A DNA stretch of 54,292 bases, taken from the NCBI GenBank assembly GCA_018818835.1, contig JAHIRD010000125.1, forward strand, positions 1-54,292, given 5' to 3'. The notes under the pieces were generated by a model. That model was not told the DNA's origin. It searched no databases and saw nothing but the letters and a program-made list of their open reading frames with translations. Both the position numbers and the translations under genes were made by a program. The stretch is from Pseudomonadota bacterium. Lineage in GTDB: Bacteria; Desulfobacterota; Desulfobacteria; Desulfobacterales; Desulfolunaceae. Each line of letters opens with the position of its first letter. Position 1 is the stretch's first letter. Below are positions 1 through 8,039 of the stretch, in pieces.

Positions 1-186
1 TATGTTAAGGCTTTACCTTAACAGTGACTCAGCTATAAGGGATTTTCACCCAATTAGCTTATGCCCATGCGGGCGTGCACAAATTGCTAACCGGAGCAAA
101 AAAAGCAGCGCCCTGTGGCATGGCGTTACCAACATCATATCAATATTTTCAGCAAAAATTCCCAACTACATGATTGATAAAATAAT

Positions 187-486
187 ATGTATTTGAAAAT
201 ATCAATCAGAAGCTGTGATATTCAGAATATATCACAACCCTTCATGAAGTCTTACAGTGTCAAGCGCTCCATGCGCCAGTATATTGAATCAAAAGACTGC
301 ACCATGATTGGTTGGGAAAAGAGACCGACAAAGAAGCCGACAGCCTTTATGATGACTACTAAATTTACTGGAATATTAGTTATAACGTTGGGCAACCACC
401 GACAACTGGCAAGGCCTTTAAAAGATTTTCAATATCAGTATCTTGAAGCTATGGGCGTTCCGGAGGATGTTTTTACCGTTCCGTAA
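187..486 (+). pseudogene. Transposase remnant (N-terminal tip joined to C-terminal tail)
   Basis: This 99-codon frame reads like a transposase with its middle removed. The C-terminal part contains RPTKKPTAFMM, TKFTGILVI and RQLARPLKDFQYQYL, which resembles the extreme C-terminus of DDE transposases of the IS4/IS1634 kind; I recognise it from memory and cannot name the IS. The first 12 codons (MYLKISIRSCDI) recur in diverged form (MYIKMSIRRCGI) at about 1716, on the other side of the Mrr gene. A full transposase would be several hundred residues long, so this is non-functional. The family assignment is uncertain. Confidence 0.5.
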
Positions 487-585
487 TACCGTAGTAATTG
501 TGCAACCTGAAATTTTAACGGATCATGAAATTGGTAATATTTCTTTGTTTTGGGGTGCGGAAAGTATGTAACACATGGCCATAAA

Positions 586-618
586 GGGCGGGGATGGAGC
601 GCAGAGGTATCGCCGCCC
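586..618 (-). terminator. Hairpin downstream of the Mrr-like gene
   Basis: GGGCGG at 586-591 pairs with CCGCCC at 613-618. Read leftward, the stem is followed by TTTAT. It lies just after the stop of the leftward Mrr-like gene, where an intrinsic terminator would be expected. The stem is short and the T-run weak. Confidence 0.35.
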
Positions 619-632
619 CAATGCTTGGCATG

Positions 633-1496
633 TTATTCGCCCCATTTTTTCTTGAGATTCTCAAGAAGAGGGTGCCAGTTTTCGGTACTTGCCGGCACAA
701 TACAGTTCAGCATTCTAAAAAACGCTTCCGCGTCGATCAATTCGAAGCTACTCAATAGACCACTTTCAACGGCACTGTTTGCTGTTTTTTTTGCGGGTTC
801 GGTGTACTCGTATGCAGTTGATACGATACAGGCTCTTCGATAACCTGATAGCAAAGTAGCACCCAGGACTTCTCTGATCAAGTGAACGCGCTCCTTTGAA
901 TTTGGATTCTGGCGGCGTTTCACCTGTATGACTGTCGGCTTATCCGAATGTAGGAGCAATAAGTCCACCCCCCCATCCCCCGACTTTCCAACCAAACTGA
1001 CCTCACAATCAAAGAAGTCGCTGAGTACAGACTGCACCAATTCTTCCATTTTCCTTGGGGCGATATGATATATCGTTTCTTGGTGCTTTGTCAGATGATG
1101 AGACAGGATATCAACTGGCAATGAAAGATCACAAGGGTCGAACCTGCGCAAAATCGCAGTATGAGTGATTCGGCCACACTCATATTCATAACCTCTGTAC
1201 CAGTTATGAGCCAAGTGAATTTCCCACCAACCGCAGATGTCACAAGAGAATACTTTAAACTTTCGATATCCGGCTCCTAAATGCACATGTAAATCAATTT
1301 CGCCATTATCGATTGATTTTGTTGTTGCCCCGCAATATTTACACTTCAAGCTCAGAGGAATAGTCAAATCCATAACATTCCCTGCTCCACCTTCTGGATT
1401 AGGATTGGTAAAGGGTGTTTCTGATTCCTCCTGATCGATGTAGTCAGAGTAGTCGAGTACTGAGCCACTTTTGAATATCGGGTCGCCATCTACCAT
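633..1496 (-). CDS. Mrr-like restriction endonuclease with zinc ribbon
   Basis: The protein is a 287-residue probable DNA endonuclease. The C-terminal half carries the Mrr-type PD-(D/E)xK core: an acidic residue in the first helix (KMEEL, about 150), then GDGGVD with the metal-binding Asp near 177, then QVK with Q190 and K192. Mrr-family enzymes cut DNA carrying particular methyl groups or sequences. The N-terminal half has two CxxC pairs (C52/C55 and C85/C88) that form a zinc-ribbon candidate, perhaps for target recognition. The ATG at 1496 has AGGAG six bases upstream. The gene stands alone, with no methyltransferase alongside, and IS-like repeats flank it on both sides, so it is probably a mobile defence cargo. 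The fold is confident; the substrate is unknown. Confidence 0.75.
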   Translation of the reverse strand: MVDGDPIFKSGSVLDYSDYIDQEESETPFTNPNPEGGAGNVMDLTIPLSLKCKYCGATTKSIDNGEIDLHVHLGAGYRKFKVFSCDICGWWEIHLAHNWYRGYEYECGRITHTAILRRFDPCDLSLPVDILSHHLTKHQETIYHIAPRKMEELVQSVLSDFFDCEVSLVGKSGDGGVDLLLLHSDKPTVIQVKRRQNPNSKERVHLIREVLGATLLSGYRRACIVSTAYEYTEPAKKTANSAVESGLLSSFELIDAEAFFRMLNCIVPASTENWHPLLENLKKKWGE

Positions 1497-1828
1497 AGGG
1501 GCTCCTGATCTGCGTTTTAAATTGAGTGCCGAGTCCCAGGGAATAATAAGTGATTATTTAGAAATAGGATATTATATTAATTCAGCGGCGTAGCATACGT
1601 ATCTATCATGAATTATTCATCCCCAGAATTCTATATTTATCACGAAAATACATTTACCTTTCATCAAAAAATAAACAGAATCCTTAATTTTATCAAGTAC
1701 AGAAACAATAAATATATGTACATAAAAATGTCAATCAGGAGATGTGGTATCACATGTTTTTATAGATACGAATAATCCCGGCCCAGGTTGATCCACTAAT
1801 CTGGCCCATGGTTCCTATCCACGACAAT
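1497..1828. other. AT-rich gap between the Mrr-like and ParB-like genes
   Basis: I see no gene in this 332-base gap. It holds the ribosome binding site of the Mrr-like gene and a diverged second copy of the 5' end of the transposase remnant (about 1712-1750). Near 1775-1805 there is a weak imperfect inverted repeat (GGCCCAG...CTGGCCC) just beyond the ParB-like stop. Confidence 0.5.
1712..1750 (+). repeat. Second copy of the transposase 5' end
   Basis: About 40 bases match positions 183-224 at roughly four of five positions (shared blocks ATATGTA, AAAAT, TCAATCAG). The encoded starts are MYIKMSIRRCGI here and MYLKISIRSCDI at 187. The frame closes shortly after, so only an IS fragment is left. 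The two copies are in direct orientation about 1.5 kb apart with the Mrr-like gene between them. Confidence 0.5.
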
Positions 1829-3145
1829 TCAACGATGAAGGTTAATAAAATCGACCAATTTCGGCATAACCAGATTCATGATGATTTGAATCCGATTAAA
1901 GGTTTCAAGAATGACCTTTGCCGTTTCATGATCAATGTCATGATTTCCCACAACAATATGATCCTGCAACCCCACCAGAGTTTCCACCGTTTTATCCAGT
2001 TCCTGAAAATTGATTTGAAGCCCTGAAGAATGATGAATTGTTTTATCAACAAATTCAGGAGATCCCTCATCCTTGAATGGAGTAGGGTGCTGATCACATG
2101 CTCCGTCGCCTGTGTGTAAGACCATCGATTTATCCTGAGTCATGTGGCATTCTTTGTGGATGGCGATCATCTCTTCACGCATCAACGTGAAATCCGTATG
2201 ATTTTGAATAAATTCCCGATGATCGTTAAGCCAGGACAAAATGACCATTTTTCCCGGTAATAATTTTTTGAAATAAGAATGCAGAAAATCAATCATGGAC
2301 AAAATATCATGGGTCTCCAGTGAAAACACATCCTTCCGGCACTCGTCATTCCCCTTGTATTTCAAAACATGAAGAAACGTGATACCCACAGAAATAATCC
2401 ATTTGGGTTTAACATTCAGATGCTCAGAAATATCCACCATGGATGTCCCCCGGGCCATCTGCTGTAAACAAAAAAAAGATAATCGTTCACCCACACTGAA
2501 ATCATAACCAAAGGCAGTTTTGATCTGATCAAAAATATCCTGATCAAAAAGATTGGCATCTTCCGCCTCCTTAAACCAACGAATCAAGGTCGGCTTAGGA
2601 GCCCCAAGGATCTCATGGATCTCGGAGATCTTTTTCTCTTCAACGAAATACAAATAGACCGCTTTTTTCTTGAGCTCATCCTTCTTTTTCTTTAACAAGG
2701 GCGACAAGATCGAATAAATAAACGTCTTTTTCATCTGTAAAATGTCAATGATGTCTTTAACCGGTATCTCCCTGTTGAAGGATTCAATGACGACATGCTT
2801 TAATTCCGATCGTGAAAGCGGTTTGGCGGTGTTGTTGTTGAAAGCGGCAGCATGCAACAGAAAATAGCCCAGGTCATTTTTGATATCCAATAAAACACAT
2901 TGAATCGTGGATTCCTTGAGAGACTTTCTGGCCTCGAATCGGTGCACACCATCAATGCATGAATAACCGTTGTTGTATTCCACCACTTTGATGGGGGCGA
3001 TATCGGTGCCGTGATCCAGCAGACTTTTCAGATAAATAATCCGGTTGGTATCGATAGCCTCCCGTGGATAAACATCGATGCTTATCATTTCAATCGGGAT
3101 TTCGACAAGTTCTATGCTATGTTCAGGAATGATAGATGTTTGCAT
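1829..3145 (-). CDS. ParB-like (Spo0J/ParB N-terminal domain) DNA-binding protein
   Basis: The protein has 438 residues. The N-terminal portion looks like a ParB/Srx domain: an IPIEMI(x)ID strand, then DGVHRFEA matching the family's G-x-R-R/H-x-x-A nucleotide-binding box. It is followed by helical DNA-binding-like segments (SRSELKHVV..., and an HTH-like KISEIHEILGAPKPT). ParB proteins bind centromere-like sites and load as CTP-dependent clamps; related plasmid proteins act as regulators or nucleases. I choose the ATG at 3145 because GGAAGGGG lies five bases upstream; the GTG at 3166 has no such site. The gene overlaps the end of the sigma-like gene by 23 bases, so the two are probably translationally coupled. 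No ParA is adjacent. The C-terminal 200 residues are unrecognised. Confidence 0.65.
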   Translation of the reverse strand: MQTSIIPEHSIELVEIPIEMISIDVYPREAIDTNRIIYLKSLLDHGTDIAPIKVVEYNNGYSCIDGVHRFEARKSLKESTIQCVLLDIKNDLGYFLLHAAAFNNNTAKPLSRSELKHVVIESFNREIPVKDIIDILQMKKTFIYSILSPLLKKKKDELKKKAVYLYFVEEKKISEIHEILGAPKPTLIRWFKEAEDANLFDQDIFDQIKTAFGYDFSVGERLSFFCLQQMARGTSMVDISEHLNVKPKWIISVGITFLHVLKYKGNDECRKDVFSLETHDILSMIDFLHSYFKKLLPGKMVILSWLNDHREFIQNHTDFTLMREEMIAIHKECHMTQDKSMVLHTGDGACDQHPTPFKDEGSPEFVDKTIHHSSGLQINFQELDKTVETLVGLQDHIVVGNHDIDHETAKVILETFNRIQIIMNLVMPKLVDFINLHR

Positions 3146-3767
3146 TGGAGCCCCTTCCAGCGTCACGAACGATGCTGAATTTATCTTTCAATGTCTGAAG
3201 TAAGGATTTGAAAATCTGGGAAACGCGGCTGGGAGAAAGTTTTAATTCATTGGCCGCCGAGACCATGGTAAGACGTTGGACGTACAGCTTGACATAAAGG
3301 GTTCGTTCAGATTGGTCCTGAATCGATTGGATAAAATCCGGGCTACTCAGATATTCAAGTTGAGTATGATAATCAGGATTGTCGGAATAGGAAGACACAT
3401 CGCTGGAATGAAAGTAATGATCGAACAAGGAATCCACATCGACATCGATGTCGCTCGATGGTTCGACAACATACAGCAAATCATCCAGAGCAATATGGTG
3501 GGATTGGTATAAAAAATGTTTTTTTCGAAGGTTCTGAAACAAATGCTCGATGGCATCACCACACCAGGTTATGAGGGTTTTCCCCCCGTCAGGTTCCCAG
3601 GAATTTGCCGCCTCAAGGGCAACCAGTATGGATTCATTGAACAGGTCGTCGTAGCTATACCCATTTAATCTGATAAAAGGCCCATGTGAATACCGTTGGA
3701 TATGGTGTTTGATGATCGGCTCAATGGAACCAATGAAGTTTTCTATGTTTTTATTATTCTTAGCCAC
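3123..3767 (-). CDS. Small sigma-70-like factor
   Basis: The protein has 214 residues and resembles a two-domain sigma factor. Region-2-like sequence spans about residues 38-80 (YDDLFNESILVALEAANSW, then an aromatic/basic stretch ending FQNLRKK). Region-4-like sequence spans about 165-200, with an HTH reading SAANELKLSPSRVSQIF. An acidic, low-complexity linker (DIDVDVDSLFD) separates them. Region 3 and the 1.1 region are absent, as in ECF or phage/plasmid sigma factors. The start is GTG with GGAG seven bases upstream. It overlaps the ParB-like gene and may direct transcription of element promoters, but this is inferred from family resemblance alone. It could instead be a sigma-like DNA-binding regulator. 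Confidence 0.6.
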   Translation of the reverse strand: MAKNNKNIENFIGSIEPIIKHHIQRYSHGPFIRLNGYSYDDLFNESILVALEAANSWEPDGGKTLITWCGDAIEHLFQNLRKKHFLYQSHHIALDDLLYVVEPSSDIDVDVDSLFDHYFHSSDVSSYSDNPDYHTQLEYLSSPDFIQSIQDQSERTLYVKLYVQRLTMVSAANELKLSPSRVSQIFKSLLQTLKDKFSIVRDAGRGSNANIYHS

Positions 3768-3921
3768 GGTAAACTCCTTTAAATAAACATAGGAAGCAAC
3801 TTTAATCCGTGTGTTTACCTTGGCTTTATGATTTGAAACTTTTCTTTTAATGTGTCACGGACCGTGCGTGAGACTATTCAGAGACTATTATCGTTTGATG
3901 ATGTATGAACTCGTTTAATTG

Positions 3922-3979
3922 ATTGACAAGCAAATGTTCTCTTAAGGATCCATTAAACAATGGGCTTAAGGTTGTCAAT
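3922..3979. promoter_or_regulatory. Three-tier nested inverted repeat
   Basis: ATTGACAA (3922-3929) pairs with TTGTCAAT (3972-3979). Inside, CTTAAG (3941) pairs with CTTAAG (3965), and CCATT (3950) pairs with AATGG (3959). It sits 150 bases upstream of the sigma-like gene. There is no T-run on the minus-strand side, so it is more likely an operator or leader structure than a terminator. Confidence 0.4.
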
Positions 3980-4029
3980 AAAAAAACAAGTCTTTGAAAA
4001 AATGTATCCATAAAATCTCTTTCTTATGC

Positions 4030-4503
4030 TTATGTGTCTGTTTTGTCCGAATATCCTTCCAGGAATATCGATCTTAAATACGTGTAGCTGATACAGATGT
4101 TATGATTCATTTCTAAATATAAGGATATTTGTCTCCAACTGAGTCCTTCCTCTCTGAGATCATTGATCAACCAGATATAGTTTTTTCTAACGACATCATA
4201 CACAGGACTTGTTTTTTCTTTACGTTTCGACGAAACCCGGGAACGCTTAATTTTATTCGCCAGGTCAAGCTCTTCCTGAGAGAGCCGATATTTTCGGGAT
4301 AATGCCGTTTCAATCCAGAGCCGGTCATTGATCAAGGTTAAAAACGTTTCATAAACCACCAGAGGATCTTTATCCTTGCCATTTAAACAAGACAGTTCAT
4401 GGCAAATATCGATGATATATTTTTCCGGCAGGTTTTTAAAATAGTTCAACACTTCTTTACGTTTTTTTCTCTTGAAGGTGCTCAGCTTATCCGTGTCATT
4501 CAT
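4030..4503 (-). CDS. Hypothetical HTH-type protein
   Basis: The protein has 157 residues and is rich in Lys and Glu. The C-terminal third (LINDLREEGLSWRQISLYL, then a tyrosine-rich SYTYLRSIF) has the form of a short helix-turn-helix found in small plasmid- and ICE-borne regulators, where a sentence like 'REEGLSWRQI' is common. The rest is helical and unrecognised. No good ribosome binding site is visible before the ATG. A perfect 16-base palindrome and a strong hairpin lie 40-145 bases upstream, so autoregulation is possible. Function is not assigned. Confidence 0.45.
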   Translation of the reverse strand: MNDTDKLSTFKRKKRKEVLNYFKNLPEKYIIDICHELSCLNGKDKDPLVVYETFLTLINDRLWIETALSRKYRLSQEELDLANKIKRSRVSSKRKEKTSPVYDVVRKNYIWLINDLREEGLSWRQISLYLEMNHNICISYTYLRSIFLEGYSDKTDT

Positions 4504-4543
4504 ATCAATGGCCAGGCTAAAATGTGAATTATAATTTTGTTAA

Positions 4544-4559
4544 CTATTAACGTTAATAG
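4544..4559. promoter_or_regulatory. Perfect 16-bp palindrome, operator candidate
   Basis: CTATTAAC followed directly by GTTAATAG is a perfect palindrome 40 bases upstream of the leftward HTH gene. Its AT-rich context (TTGTTAAC...) suits a promoter region. A dimeric repressor, possibly the HTH protein itself, is the simplest ligand. Confidence 0.5.
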
Positions 4560-4614
4560 CACACACTAAACCCAGGTGCAATTATAAATATAAAGGTGTG
4601 TTTTATTTTGTTTT

Positions 4615-4647
4615 CGCCCTTTAGGTGAAAGTGTCACCTAAAGGGCG
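4615..4647. terminator. 14-bp perfect inverted repeat
   Basis: CGCCCTTTAGGTGA (4615-4628) and TCACCTAAAGGGCG (4634-4647) are separated by five bases. T6 follows about 14 bases later on the plus strand. The structure could be a terminator or an operator. It lies about 95 bases before the T8 that opens motif copy A. Copy B also has a long perfect inverted repeat shortly upstream. Confidence 0.45.
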
Positions 4648-4741
4648 GAACGCCACCGATTTTTTCATTGACAATCAGCCGATTGTTCCTTAGATTTTAG
4701 ACGTGATTTTGTCATTGAAGAAAAAAAGAAAATTTAAATGG

Positions 4742-4935
4742 TTTTTTTTGCAGATTAAATTTTTTAATCATGCATTCATGTTGGGGCTCCAACATGTTAC
4801 CGGTCTGTGGTGTGATAACCCGCACATCAGCCCGTCAACGGATAGGTTGAACAGTATATCCAAAAAATCCCAATTTTTTTGGAAGCCTTATGCGGTTATG
4901 TATAACAAGGAATCTGTTTAACCGGTGCATGGGAT
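4742..4935 (+). ncRNA. Structured non-coding motif, copy A
   Basis: This stretch aligns over nearly 200 bases with 23299-23505. Shared blocks, in order, are T8-GCwGAT, GCATTCATGTTG, CAACATGTTACCGGTC, GCCCGTCAAC, GATAGG, GTATAT, AGCCTTATG, GGAATCTGTTT and CCGGTG. Three hairpins occur at equivalent places in both copies with different stem bases: 4777-4784/4789-4796, 4809-4814/4823-4828 and 4860-4867/4875-4882, the last around a conserved TCCCAA loop. ACCGG at 4799 could pair with CCGGT at 4922 and close the domain. Changes that keep pairing point to an RNA (or folded single-stranded DNA) element. I do not recognise it as a known riboswitch or ribozyme. It precedes the recombinase gene by about 550 bases. 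Confidence 0.6.
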
Positions 4936-5481
4936 TCTCAGGGGTTTCTCCCGAAATAATCATCTTATACCATTCAGAATATTGGTAAAACCCATGGTTT
5001 TACCGATAGGGCTGTGCCGTTCTGTCTGAAGGAGGATTGTTTGGATAAGACCCTGTTTCGCTTTAATAAAGCGAAAGTGAGAGCATTAGGTGCTCACGGA
5101 AAAGAAGACCTATGTGTATAGTGGATATCAAGAAACCACGGTAAAAAAACTTGCGAGAGATCACTCGTAAAAGACCGAGGCAGCCACTCGTTAAAAGGCT
5201 TTGTACTCAAGAAAACATGGCAATATTCAGGACAAAACTGTCCACATCATGGATGATTTTGGCCTCAAAATGATTAGGGTTGGCTTAGAAAGGGCAAGAA
5301 ACGTCCCAACATTACCACGTATGGCTTGATGAAGGATAGAAATGTGCTCAAAATTGTCAAGATTGGCTTTGTGGGGAATAATAATGTCCACGGGATGGGA
5401 TGTTTTGGTAAATCGGGAATGCTTTTGGCCAACGATGGATAACATTGGCATATAGGGAGAGATACACGGCAAAGGAGGTGT
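4936..5481 (+). other. Gene-free leader between motif A and the recombinase
   Basis: No convincing gene is present. Hairpins include GGTAAAAC/GTTTTACC (4984-5004), TTTCGCTTTA/TAAAGCGAAA (5056-5076) and GTGAG...CTCAC (5077-5097). Short plus-strand frames here are broken by stops. The final frame runs open into the recombinase start, whose Shine-Dalgarno is AAAGGAGG at about 5473. The stretch could be a long leader, an origin or a decayed gene; I cannot decide. Confidence 0.4.
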
Positions 5482-6453
5482 ATGAAAGGGAATATCAACT
5501 GGCAGGTTCAGAAACTGTACCATGAGTCAGGCATCAAGCAAATCGGCCAGTCCAAACACGAGGTTAAGGAAAGTATCCGGAAAAGCATTAATGGACAGAG
5601 CCGTGCCGCCACCTGGCATGCCATGGGCAAAGGCCTTGGAATCTACTCCATACGGACGGCGGATGCGTATCGGGATGTTTGGCGACAACTGGGCACTTAT
5701 GTCAAAGAAACGTTTCAGGTCAAGGATCTTGAAAAACTCACGGGAGAGCATGTGGAAGCGTTTCTGAAAACGAAAATTCAAAAAAACATAGCCCATAGCA
5801 CCCTTTCAAACTACGCGGCGGCCCTTGAAAAACTTGAAAGCGCCCTCAACGGATATGCCAAAGTCCACGGGACCGGAAACACCTATGCGTTTGCGGAAAA
5901 CATCGTTTCGGCACGATCCATGGCAAAAGAATCCCTGGAAAAGTTCACCGGATCACGGGCATACGAACGGCCCGAAGAAATTGTAAAATCCCTGAGGTCC
6001 CAAGATCACCGGCTTGTGGCACGCATCCAGCTTGAATCCGGGGCGCGTGTCAATGAATGCAATCATTTAACCCAGGAAGCCCTTCGCGGGTTAACAAAAG
6101 ATCCGGTCACTGGGGAAACGAAGGGCGTGCTTTATGTGGAAAAGGGTAAAGGCGGAAAATCCGGAGAAAAGTATCTGTCCCAGGAAACCTACCAGGAATT
6201 GAAAGAAAAAATCAGAACAACGGCCGAAGGCCGTTTTTGTTTCGAATACAGAAACTACATCCGGGACTTGAAAAAAGCGACGGATCGCACCCACCAGAAA
6301 TACCACGCCAGCCATGGACTGAGATGGAATTTCGCCCAACGGCGATTCAGGGAAAGCCAGGAACATGGCTCATGCTACACCCAGGCCCTCCTGCACGTGA
6401 GCCAGGAATTGTTTCATGAAAGGGGCGATATCACTGAACATTATCTGAAATAA
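5482..6453 (+). CDS. Tyrosine recombinase / integrase
   Basis: The protein has 323 residues. An N-terminal SAM-like core-binding domain spans about 55-125 (SIRTADAYRDVWRQL...HSTLSNYAAAL). The catalytic domain keeps every family signature: R189 in SGARVNE, a lysine in the KGKGGK hairpin near 222-226, H278-x-x-R281 (SHGLR), H312 in LFHERGDITEHY, and the nucleophile Y321 three residues from the end. It is therefore predicted to be active in site-specific recombination, either element integration/excision or plasmid dimer resolution. GGAGG sits close (three bases) to the ATG. The partner attachment site was not found. It is the first gene of the rightward region that runs into partition and transfer genes. 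Confidence 0.85.
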   Translation: MKGNINWQVQKLYHESGIKQIGQSKHEVKESIRKSINGQSRAATWHAMGKGLGIYSIRTADAYRDVWRQLGTYVKETFQVKDLEKLTGEHVEAFLKTKIQKNIAHSTLSNYAAALEKLESALNGYAKVHGTGNTYAFAENIVSARSMAKESLEKFTGSRAYERPEEIVKSLRSQDHRLVARIQLESGARVNECNHLTQEALRGLTKDPVTGETKGVLYVEKGKGGKSGEKYLSQETYQELKEKIRTTAEGRFCFEYRNYIRDLKKATDRTHQKYHASHGLRWNFAQRRFRESQEHGSCYTQALLHVSQELFHERGDITEHYLK

Positions 6454-6552
6454 CCCCTCATTCTATCCCTGCCTTTGATGATTAAACACACCTGTCATTC
6501 TCATAGTGTGGACAACAGAGAAATTAACCCATCATCATGAAAGGACAAAGCC

Positions 6553-7581
6553 ATGGGACATAACGGACACATGCTTTTGGGCGTGGATATCGGGTTCGGT
6601 GATGTCAAAGCCACGGTTTTTTACGACGGCAAACAAACAACCATCAAATTCCCCACAGCCATCTCACCCTGCCAGCGGTCGGAAATCCGAGGCCTGGATA
6701 ACACCCAAGACCAATTCATCTATAAATCACGAAAATTCCTGTTGAGTTATGACGCCCTTTTTTCCGATACGATCATATCCACACGAAGCCTTCAATTTTT
6801 AAAAGAGTTCACGCCGATCTTTTTGTTCAAGGTTCTGGTCGAACTTTCCAAAGAGCTGAACATCCCCCTTGAACGGTTGGTTCATCAACCCAAGAAAATC
6901 TGCCTGGGGCTCCCCCTGGAATTTTTTTTTCTGGAAAAAAACGCCATTCGGGGATCCATAGAAACCTTCATGGTGACATACATCTTAAAGGGCAAGTCAA
7001 CCTCCTACACTGTTTCCTGCCCGAACGTGGATGTCCGGGCGCAAGGCCAGGGAGTTATGACCGATTTTCTGATCACGGAAAAAGGGCTCAGGACCGGGCA
7101 CCTTGAAAGCAATGTCCTGGTCGTGGATATCGGATTCAATACCGTGGATGTCCTTTCCTTTATTCGGGGCCGAGCAAGTTCCAACGGATCATACATGATG
7201 AACGGCCAAGGGGTTTGTCGCATCACCCGGGAACTGGGGATTGAAATCAAACAGGAACAAGGGGTGACGCTGTCTGAGCAGAAGCTAAAAGAGGTGCTCA
7301 GAACACGCCAGTTGAAAATAAAAAACCAGGATCTCCCCCTCAACTCAACCATCGACATGGTGGTCACTGAGTATGTGGCCCACCTGATCCATGAACTTGA
7401 AACCAAATCCCAGCAAACCATGAACGACGCGGAAACGCTCATCGTAGCCGGCGGGGGTGCTTATTACCTTTCCGGGCAGCTTAAATCCCTATTTACCGAC
7501 AACTTCCTTCATATTCCCGGTCAACCTGAATTCGCCAATGCCCGGGGATATATGAAAAAATTAAAGGTGGTGGACTCATGA
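6553..7581 (+). CDS. parM: ParM/StbA-like actin-family ATPase
   Basis: The protein has 342 residues and the actin/Hsp70 nucleotide-binding signatures: phosphate-1 LLGVDIGFGDVK (about 8-19), phosphate-2 VLVVDIGFNTVD (about 186-197) and the adenosine loop LIVAGGGAYYL (about 297-307). Plasmid ParM proteins form dynamic filaments that push sister plasmids apart, using ParR bound at the parC centromere. The ATG is preceded by AAAGGA. The next gene overlaps by four bases (ATGA) and is the natural ParR candidate. This pair opens a run of transfer genes with no gap, which links segregation and conjugation transcriptionally. Similar actin-like ATPases (for example Alp7A) are the alternative within the family. 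Confidence 0.8.
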   Translation: MGHNGHMLLGVDIGFGDVKATVFYDGKQTTIKFPTAISPCQRSEIRGLDNTQDQFIYKSRKFLLSYDALFSDTIISTRSLQFLKEFTPIFLFKVLVELSKELNIPLERLVHQPKKICLGLPLEFFFLEKNAIRGSIETFMVTYILKGKSTSYTVSCPNVDVRAQGQGVMTDFLITEKGLRTGHLESNVLVVDIGFNTVDVLSFIRGRASSNGSYMMNGQGVCRITRELGIEIKQEQGVTLSEQKLKEVLRTRQLKIKNQDLPLNSTIDMVVTEYVAHLIHELETKSQQTMNDAETLIVAGGGAYYLSGQLKSLFTDNFLHIPGQPEFANARGYMKKLKVVDS

Positions 7582-8039
7582 ACAGTCGAATGAATGTTGC
7601 GTTGTCCCTCGATGAAAACATCGCATTTCTGTTTGAATTAAAACCCAGGGAATTAGCCTTTGTCATCGAAGAATCCGTGTTGGCTGCCCTAAATAACATG
7701 CAGGATATAAGTTTCGGCCTCCCGGGCATGCTAAATGAACAGGATCATAAACGAGTTGGGATCAAGCGAGTGAAGATCATGAACCCAAGTGTTTATGGAA
7801 TTTTACAGTCACTCAAAACAGGAATGAGGGGCTCATTTGTCAGTCAAAGCATCTCTGATTATTTCCAATCACCCGGTGGAGCCATTCTTATGGAAAACCT
7901 CAAAGCACGATTAAACCCCTATGCCATGATCCATTTAAAGGAAAGGGTGATCAGGGACAAGCCGCCGGAGAAAGAGAAAATAAGGAAAATAGATGACAAA
8001 GACCATTTTCTGAAAAGGCTCGAAGGAGATTTTGCATGA
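7578..8039 (+). CDS. Small protein after parM, candidate ParR-type adaptor
   Basis: The protein has 153 residues. The N-terminus (RMNVALSLDE...ELKPRELAFVIEESVLAAL) has the strand-helix-helix pattern of a ribbon-helix-helix DNA-binding protein, as in ParR. The C-terminus is basic and charged (RDKPPEKEKIRKIDDKD). It overlaps parM by ATGA, and the ATG lies shortly after AAAGGTGG. I infer a centromere-binding adaptor from position and the RHH-like pattern. Sequence identity to known ParR is not evident, and no obvious parC iteron array is visible upstream of parM. Confidence 0.5.
   Translation: MNSRMNVALSLDENIAFLFELKPRELAFVIEESVLAALNNMQDISFGLPGMLNEQDHKRVGIKRVKIMNPSVYGILQSLKTGMRGSFVSQSISDYFQSPGGAILMENLKARLNPYAMIHLKERVIRDKPPEKEKIRKIDDKDHFLKRLEGDFA

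Noticed and set aside
2-196. 64-codon frame at the left edge
   Set aside because: It is open at the window edge, has no family resemblance and lies beside IS debris; no evidence that it is coding.
4742-4935. Identification of the motif as a known riboswitch, ribozyme, group I intron or 6S RNA
   Set aside because: None of the conserved cores I know (for example hammerhead, HDV-like, group I P-Q-R-S, or the long 6S duplex) is present.
5227-5523. 98-codon leftward frame in the recombinase leader
   Set aside because: It is Pro- and Ser-rich with no ribosome binding site and no recognisable pattern, and it overlaps the recombinase start.
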